64,000 bases of DNA, taken from positions 2,046,001-2,110,000 of the forward strand of contig NZ_CP116936.1 in NCBI RefSeq assembly GCF_028475105.1, in the 5' to 3' direction. This stretch comes from Micromonospora sp. LH3U1. GTDB lineage: Bacteria > Actinomycetota > Actinomycetes > Mycobacteriales > Micromonosporaceae. A program made the position numbers and the translations under genes. Under the pieces are notes generated by a model. That model searched no databases. It was not told where the DNA came from and worked only from the letters and a program-made list of their open reading frames with translations. Positions 59,307 to 64,000 of this stretch are shown here, one piece after another (the stretch's first letter is position 1; each line of letters opens with the position of its first letter).

Positions 59307-62300
59307 GTGTCACCCGTCCCCACGCGCCGCCGCAGACCGCTGGCGTTCGCCGTCACCACCGTCCTCGCCGCCACGCTGCTCTCCGTACCCGCGACCCCGG
59401 CGGTCGCCGCGCAGACCATCGGCTATCCCACCTTCTCCGGCCCGGCGGTCCCCGCGCCGCCGGTCGGCTACAGCACCGGCAACACCATGCAGTCCATCTA
59501 CAACGCCGAGGCCGGCGGCACCGACTTCTGGATGGACCGGCTGCTCGCCCGCCCCGGCAACGACCCGGCGGGCACCTGGCTGATGACCCGGGGTCGCGGG
59601 CTGTTCATGACCACGCACACCCCGTCGGTGATCGGCTTCGGCGGTCAGGTCGCCTACTGGGACAACATCAGCAGTCAGAACGCCTACTCGGTGGCCATCA
59701 CGCCGGGCACCTTCGCCGAGCAGGTGAGCGGCCGGTGGCAGTCGCCCAGCCACTGGAGGGGAGTCTTCACCAGCGGGTCCATCCGGGTGGAGATGTCGAA
59801 GTTCATCACCCACAACAACGTCGCGGTGACCAACCTGACGCTCGTCAACAACGGCTCGGCCAGCTCGACCCTGCAACTGCGGGCCACCTCGCCGTACGCC
59901 ACCGCCGGCAGCGGTGGCGAGTTGACCGGCAGCCGGCAGGTGAAGAACAAGCTCACCACGATCTACCCCCGGCTGGCCGGGGACGGGTTCACCGTCAGCA
60001 GCGGTGGGCTGAACCGGTCGGTGACCCTCGCCGCCGGGCAGAGCCTCACCACCAAGGTGGTGATGGGCTTCGTGACGAACGAGATCCCCGAGTCGCTGAC
60101 CGAGTACAACACCTACCGGGGATACGCCCCGTCGACCGCGTTCGCCACGCACGTCCGCGACTACAACCGGTGGTGGGCGGAGAACATCCCCTACATCGAC
60201 GTGCCCGATCCGGCGATCAAGAAGAACATCTACTACCGCTGGTGGCTGATGCGGTACAACTACCTCGACGTCGACATCCCCGGGCAGGACTACCAGTTCC
60301 CGGTGTCGATCGAGGGGGTCACCGGCTACAACAACGCGATCGCGCTGACCCAGCCGATGCACATCGACGACCTGAAGTATCTGCGGAACCCGATCTACTC
60401 GTACGGGCCGTGGTTGTCGGTCGGGCAGTCGTCGCGTAACGGCCGGTTCATGGACAACCCCGGCGACCCGGAGAACTGGTCCAACAGCTACACCCAGTAC
60501 ATCGCCGAGGCGGCGTGGCGGTCGTACCAGATCCACGGTGGGCAGCCGGCCATCGCCGGCAACCTGGCCCGCTATGCCGAGGGTGACGTCAAGGGGCAGT
60601 TGGCGACCTACGACACCAACAACAACGGCCTGATCGAGTACGACTGGGGCGCGATGACCGGCAACGACGCCGACGCGGTGTCGTTCCACTGGCGTGCCGG
60701 CAACCTCGACCGGGCTGAGTCGGCGTACGTCTACAGCGGTGCGATGGCGGCAGTGCAGGCGTACACGCTGCTGGGTAACACGACGAAGGCGAACGAGATG
60801 CAGGCCCTCGCCGACCGGGTCCGAAACGGCGTGATCAACGTGCTCTGGAATCCGAACCGGCAGCTGCTGGAGCACAAACATGTCTCCACCAACACCCACG
60901 TCCCGTGGAAGGAGATCAACAACTACTACCCGTACTCCGTGGGTCTGATGCCGAACACCGCCCAGTACCGGGAGGCGCTGCGGCTCTACGACGACCCGGC
61001 CGAGTATCCGATCTTCCCGTTCTTCACCGCGAACCAGCGGGACAAGGCCGCGGCGGCTGCCGCCGGGCAGCCCGGCAGCAACAACTTCTCGACCATCAAC
61101 TCCACCGTGCAGTTCCGGCTCTACTCCTCGGTGCTGCGCAACTATCCCAACCAGTGGATGTCGGCGGAGGACTACAAGAAGCTGCTCTACTGGAACACCT
61201 GGGCCCAGTACGTCGGGGGCAACACCCAGTGGCCGGACGCCAACGAGTTCTGGGCCGACTGGAACTCCGGCAGCCGCACCATCGACTACCGGTCCTGGAT
61301 CCACCACAACATCCTGGGCAGCAGCAACTGGACGGTGATCGAGGACGTCGCCGGCCTGCGCCCGCGTACCGATGCCCAGATCGAGTTGTCCCCGATCAAC
61401 ATCGGCTGGACCCACTTCGCGGTCAACAACCTGCGCTACCGCAACACCGACCTCAGTGTCGTCTGGGATGACCCGGCCGACGGGGTGACCCGTTACGCCG
61501 GCGTCCCGCAGGGCTACTCGGTCTACCTCAACGGCATCCGGGCCTTCACCGTCGACCGGCTGACCCGGGTGCTCTACAACCCGGCGACCGGCGCGGTCAC
61601 GTTCCCGAGCGGTGCGGGCACGGTCACCTACAGCGCCGCGGTGTCCGGCCTGCAACTGCCGCAGCAGGTGAACCAGAACAGCGCCCGCATGGTGGACATG
61701 TTCGCCAAGGCTGGCGCCGATCTCACCGCGACCATCCCCAACCTGGCCCAGGGCGCGACCGGGACCGCCTCGTACACCGCCTCCGGCACCTCCACCGGCG
61801 CGGCGCTGGATGGATTCCCGATCAACGAGCCCCTCTGGGGCAGCTACGGCTCACCGAACAGCTCCGACTGGTACGAGATCAACTTCGGCCAGTCGCGGGC
61901 GGTCGACGAAGCGCGGATCTACTTCCGCAACGACCGTGCCACCAACCGGTACCGAGCACCCGCGTCCTACACCGTGCAGTACTGGAACGGCACGGCCTGG
62001 GTGAACGCCGCCGCCCAGGCCAGGACTCCCAGCGTCGCCCAGGCCAACTACAACCGGGTCCAGTTCACCGCGGTCAACACCCAACGGCTGCGGGTGCAGT
62101 TCACCCACGCCGCCGGGTACAGGACCGGCCTGACCGAGATCAAGGTCTACAACCGGGGCGGCACCAACCCCAATCCTGATCCCGATCCGGGCGGCAACCT
62201 GGCCGGTGCCGCCGTGCCGACCGCCTCGTACACCTCTGGCTGGGAGAGTGTCGCGGCAATCAACGACGGCGCTGAGCCACCGTCGTCGAACGACACCGTC

Positions 62301-62615
62301 AACCCCCGGTGGGGCACCTGGCCCAACACCGGTGAACAGTGGGCGCTGTTGACCTGGCCGTCGGCGCAGACCATCACGTCGGCGCAGGTCTACTTCTTCG
62401 ACGACAACGGCGGGGTACGCCTGCCCGCCTCCTGGAAACTGCAGTACTGGACCGGCAGCGTCTACGCCGACGTACCCGGCACCAGCGGCTACCCGACCAC
62501 GATCAACCAGTACAACCAGGTCACCTTTCCGAGCCTGAGCACGACGCGTTTGCGGGTGGTGCTCCAGAGCGGCGCGGGGTCGGTCGGACTGCTGGAGGTG
62601 AAGGCATTCGACTGA
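59307..62615 (+). CDS. Large secreted GH142/GH63-like enzyme with two discoidin-like domains
   Basis: A 1102-residue exported protein. A Sec signal (about 1-35) is followed by a beta-sandwich (about 37-270) and a long alpha/alpha-barrel (about 280-690). The barrel has NNGLIEYDWGAMTGNDADAV and WADWNSGSRTIDYRSWIHH, as in the MGH1/GH63-type and GH142 families. A C-cap beta domain precedes two discoidin (F5/8 C)-like modules (about 815-950 and 960-1102), separated by NPNPDPDPGG. The substrate is inferred from the locus: a beta-L-arabinofuranoside or related sugar. GTG 59307 follows GGAGGTG. It is the last gene before the terminator. Confidence 0.8.
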   Translation: MSPVPTRRRRPLAFAVTTVLAATLLSVPATPAVAAQTIGYPTFSGPAVPAPPVGYSTGNTMQSIYNAEAGGTDFWMDRLLARPGNDPAGTWLMTRGRGLFMTTHTPSVIGFGGQVAYWDNISSQNAYSVAITPGTFAEQVSGRWQSPSHWRGVFTSGSIRVEMSKFITHNNVAVTNLTLVNNGSASSTLQLRATSPYATAGSGGELTGSRQVKNKLTTIYPRLAGDGFTVSSGGLNRSVTLAAGQSLTTKVVMGFVTNEIPESLTEYNTYRGYAPSTAFATHVRDYNRWWAENIPYIDVPDPAIKKNIYYRWWLMRYNYLDVDIPGQDYQFPVSIEGVTGYNNAIALTQPMHIDDLKYLRNPIYSYGPWLSVGQSSRNGRFMDNPGDPENWSNSYTQYIAEAAWRSYQIHGGQPAIAGNLARYAEGDVKGQLATYDTNNNGLIEYDWGAMTGNDADAVSFHWRAGNLDRAESAYVYSGAMAAVQAYTLLGNTTKANEMQALADRVRNGVINVLWNPNRQLLEHKHVSTNTHVPWKEINNYYPYSVGLMPNTAQYREALRLYDDPAEYPIFPFFTANQRDKAAAAAAGQPGSNNFSTINSTVQFRLYSSVLRNYPNQWMSAEDYKKLLYWNTWAQYVGGNTQWPDANEFWADWNSGSRTIDYRSWIHHNILGSSNWTVIEDVAGLRPRTDAQIELSPINIGWTHFAVNNLRYRNTDLSVVWDDPADGVTRYAGVPQGYSVYLNGIRAFTVDRLTRVLYNPATGAVTFPSGAGTVTYSAAVSGLQLPQQVNQNSARMVDMFAKAGADLTATIPNLAQGATGTASYTASGTSTGAALDGFPINEPLWGSYGSPNSSDWYEINFGQSRAVDEARIYFRNDRATNRYRAPASYTVQYWNGTAWVNAAAQARTPSVAQANYNRVQFTAVNTQRLRVQFTHAAGYRTGLTEIKVYNRGGTNPNPDPDPGGNLAGAAVPTASYTSGWESVAAINDGAEPPSSNDTVNPRWGTWPNTGEQWALLTWPSAQTITSAQVYFFDDNGGVRLPASWKLQYWTGSVYADVPGTSGYPTTINQYNQVTFPSLSTTRLRVVLQSGAGSVGLLEVKAFD

Positions 62616-62628
62616 ACTGACGGCACCC

Positions 62629-62677
62629 CGACGCGGGTGGCCGGCGGCGTACTCGTCTGCGCCGGCCACCCGCGTCG
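62629..62677 (+). terminator. Strong terminator of the arabinoside operon
   Basis: A perfect 18-bp stem (CGACGCGGGTGGCCGGCG and its complement) with a 13-nt loop, 13 bases after the last gene. It also separates the convergent HAD gene. Confidence 0.85.
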
Positions 62678-62707
62678 AGTGCCGGAACGCGACGGGCCAC
62701 CACTCGG

Positions 62708-63364
62708 CTAGCCGCTCGCCGCGTTGTGCTTCGCCACCAGGCCCGGGAGTTCGTCCAGCGAGTCGATGCGGAACAGGCACTGCTCGGACACGGCGGGGAT
62801 GTCGAGGATGTGACCCCAGGGACTGCGCCGGATCAGGCACGTCTTCATACCGGCCTCCCGGGCCGGGCGCGCATCGTTGTCGGGCCGATCGCCGACGTAG
62901 AGGATCGAGGACGCAACGCCACCGCCTTCGCGGACGACCCGCTCGAAGAAGGCCGGCGACGGCTTCGCCACGCCCCAACCGTGCGACGTGCCGATCACGT
63001 CCACGGGAAGGTCCAGAGCGCGGAGGATCGTCTCGGCATGAGCTGGCTGGTTGCCGGCCAAGCCCACGACCAGGCCCTGATCCTTCAAGGACGTCAGGCA
63101 CGGCCGCGCGTCGGGATAGAGGTCCTCCTCGCCGAACGATTCCGGCTTGTCAGCGGCGGCTCGACGCTCAAGCTCGACCGCGAGGTCGAAGTCGGGCCGG
63201 AAAGCCCGGAACGTCTCCTGATAGTCCAGACCTCTGGCGATCACCGCGCCGAACACCGCCGAAAGCGTGTGTCGTGGAACGCCGAGCCAGTCTGCCCAGG
63301 CCTCGAACTCGCGGGACTCGTCGAGAATCGTCCCGCCGACATCGAAGAAGATCGCGTTTATCAC
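62708..63364 (-). CDS. HAD-superfamily hydrolase
   Basis: A 218-residue cytosolic HAD hydrolase. Motif I is F-F-D8-V-G10-G-T; the second Asp of the usual DxD is Gly, which occurs in some non-phosphatase or divergent members and makes a plain phosphatase role uncertain. Motif III Lys is in AKPSPAFFERVV, and motif IV is LYVGDRPDNDARPAREAG. A helical cap (about 20-90) lies between. GTG 63364 follows GGAGGACGC. It converges on the arabinoside operon and appears unrelated to it. Confidence 0.88.
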   Translation of the reverse strand: MINAIFFDVGGTILDESREFEAWADWLGVPRHTLSAVFGAVIARGLDYQETFRAFRPDFDLAVELERRAAADKPESFGEEDLYPDARPCLTSLKDQGLVVGLAGNQPAHAETILRALDLPVDVIGTSHGWGVAKPSPAFFERVVREGGGVASSILYVGDRPDNDARPAREAGMKTCLIRRSPWGHILDIPAVSEQCLFRIDSLDELPGLVAKHNAASG

Positions 63365-63509
63365 TTGCGTCCTCCGTCACGGTCGCGCTGCTGGTGGAGC
63401 ATAGACGGAACGCTGTCCGACCAAGGTGCCCACTCAACCCGAGCGCCGCAGATCGCGTCTCACTCTGCATCCGCCCGTGAACCCGAGGCGGACGTGACCT
63501 GGAGGTGGC

Positions 63510-64000
63510 GTGAGCCGGTACGACGACGACGAGTTCCGGCTGTTCGTGCAACGACAGTGGGGGTCGTTGCTCCGAACCGCCTACCTGCTGACCGGCGACC
63601 GGGGGACAGCCGAGGACCTGGCGCAGTCGGCGTTGGAGAAGACCCATCGGCGCTGGGGGCGGATACTGCGCAGGGACGCCCCTGAGGTCTACGTACGCCG
63701 GGTGATGGTCAACACGGCGATCTCCTGGCGGCGTCGGCGGAGGCCACTGGAGGTGCCGCTGCTGACCTCCGACAGCGCGCCGACGTCGGACGCGTACGCG
63801 CAGGTGGAGGAGCGGCAACTGCTCCTCGCCGCGCTGCGGCGGTTACCACCCCGGACCCAGGCGGTTCTGGTGCTGCGCTACTTCGAGGACCTCAGCGAGG
63901 CGGACACCGCCCAGGTTCTCGGCTGCTCCATCGGCTCGGTGAAGAGCCAGGCCTCGCGCGGGCTGGCCCGGCTGCGGGTCGAGTTCGCCCCGACCGCCCC
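63510..64000 (+). CDS. SigE-family RNA polymerase sigma factor (3' truncated by window)
   Basis: A partial ECF sigma factor; 163 codons are present and the frame runs off the window end. Region 2 (about 1-70) shows FRLFVQRQWGSLLRTAYLLT and TAEDLAQSALEKTHRRW. Region 4 (about 100-160) shows LPPRTQAVLVLRYFEDLSEA and VLGCSIGSVKSQASRGLARL. The pattern is of the actinobacterial SigE family (often about 170 residues), so it should end a few codons beyond the window. GTG 63510 follows GGAGGTG. No anti-sigma gene is visible on this side. Confidence 0.9.
   Translation, partial: MSRYDDDEFRLFVQRQWGSLLRTAYLLTGDRGTAEDLAQSALEKTHRRWGRILRRDAPEVYVRRVMVNTAISWRRRRRPLEVPLLTSDSAPTSDAYAQVEERQLLLAALRRLPPRTQAVLVLRYFEDLSEADTAQVLGCSIGSVKSQASRGLARLRVEFAPTA

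Overview
The window is 64 kb of very GC-rich DNA from a filamentous actinomycete, most likely Micromonosporaceae (Micromonospora-like). This is inferred from the strong G/C third-position bias, the many Sec/Tat-exported carbohydrate-active enzymes with Pro/Thr linkers, the SigE-family sigma factor, and eight genes with a TANNNT-N6-ATG/GTG arrangement expected of leaderless actinobacterial transcripts. I saw no rRNA, tRNA, CRISPR array, prophage or intact insertion sequence. The organism name is inference; no search was run.

Left part (1-18.5 kb): single genes and short operons. They include a secreted GH18 chitinase, a DUF1963 protein, an anchored CnaB-like surface protein, a HAF-repeat-like secreted protein, a cyclase/ThDP-enzyme pair, an LtrA-type membrane protein, and a GH6 cellulase preceded by a near-perfect CebR/CelR operator. 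After these come a lipoprotein, an SGNH esterase, several small conserved proteins (one resembling Imm32 immunity proteins) and a divergent MarR / FMN-reductase-GNAT fusion pair. Three decayed gene fragments (a TPR regulator tail, an EEP-hydrolase fragment and a transposase tail) lie in the gaps.

Central part (18.5-44 kb): first, a minus-strand catabolic operon with a ferric-type ABC importer, a creatininase-family amidohydrolase, an argininosuccinate-lyase-family lyase and a ROK kinase, headed by a ROK repressor; its substrate is unknown. Then a secreted PIG-L deacetylase with a CBM9-like tail behind a structured leader, and a two-component system. Next is a tightly overlapped five-gene plus-strand operon: a polar amino acid ABC importer, a D-aminoacylase and a cytosolic class-A beta-lactamase-like hydrolase. 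It converges with a LysR gene. A GH15 enzyme, small membrane proteins, a second VOC protein and a PhoX-type phosphatase follow.

Right part (45-64 kb): a 1038-residue secreted protein of unknown function with a hydrophobic block followed by coiled coil, then a complete beta-L-arabinofuranoside utilisation locus. This has a LacI repressor, a cytosolic GH127, a carbohydrate ABC importer (binding protein and two permeases), a Tat-exported GH146-like enzyme with a LamG domain, a secreted GH43, and a secreted GH142/GH63-like enzyme with two discoidin-like domains, ending in an 18-bp terminator stem. The exported enzymes would trim arabinose-rich plant glycans, the importer would take up short beta-L-arabinosides and the cytosolic GH127 would release L-arabinose. 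A HAD hydrolase and a truncated SigE-family sigma factor gene close the window.
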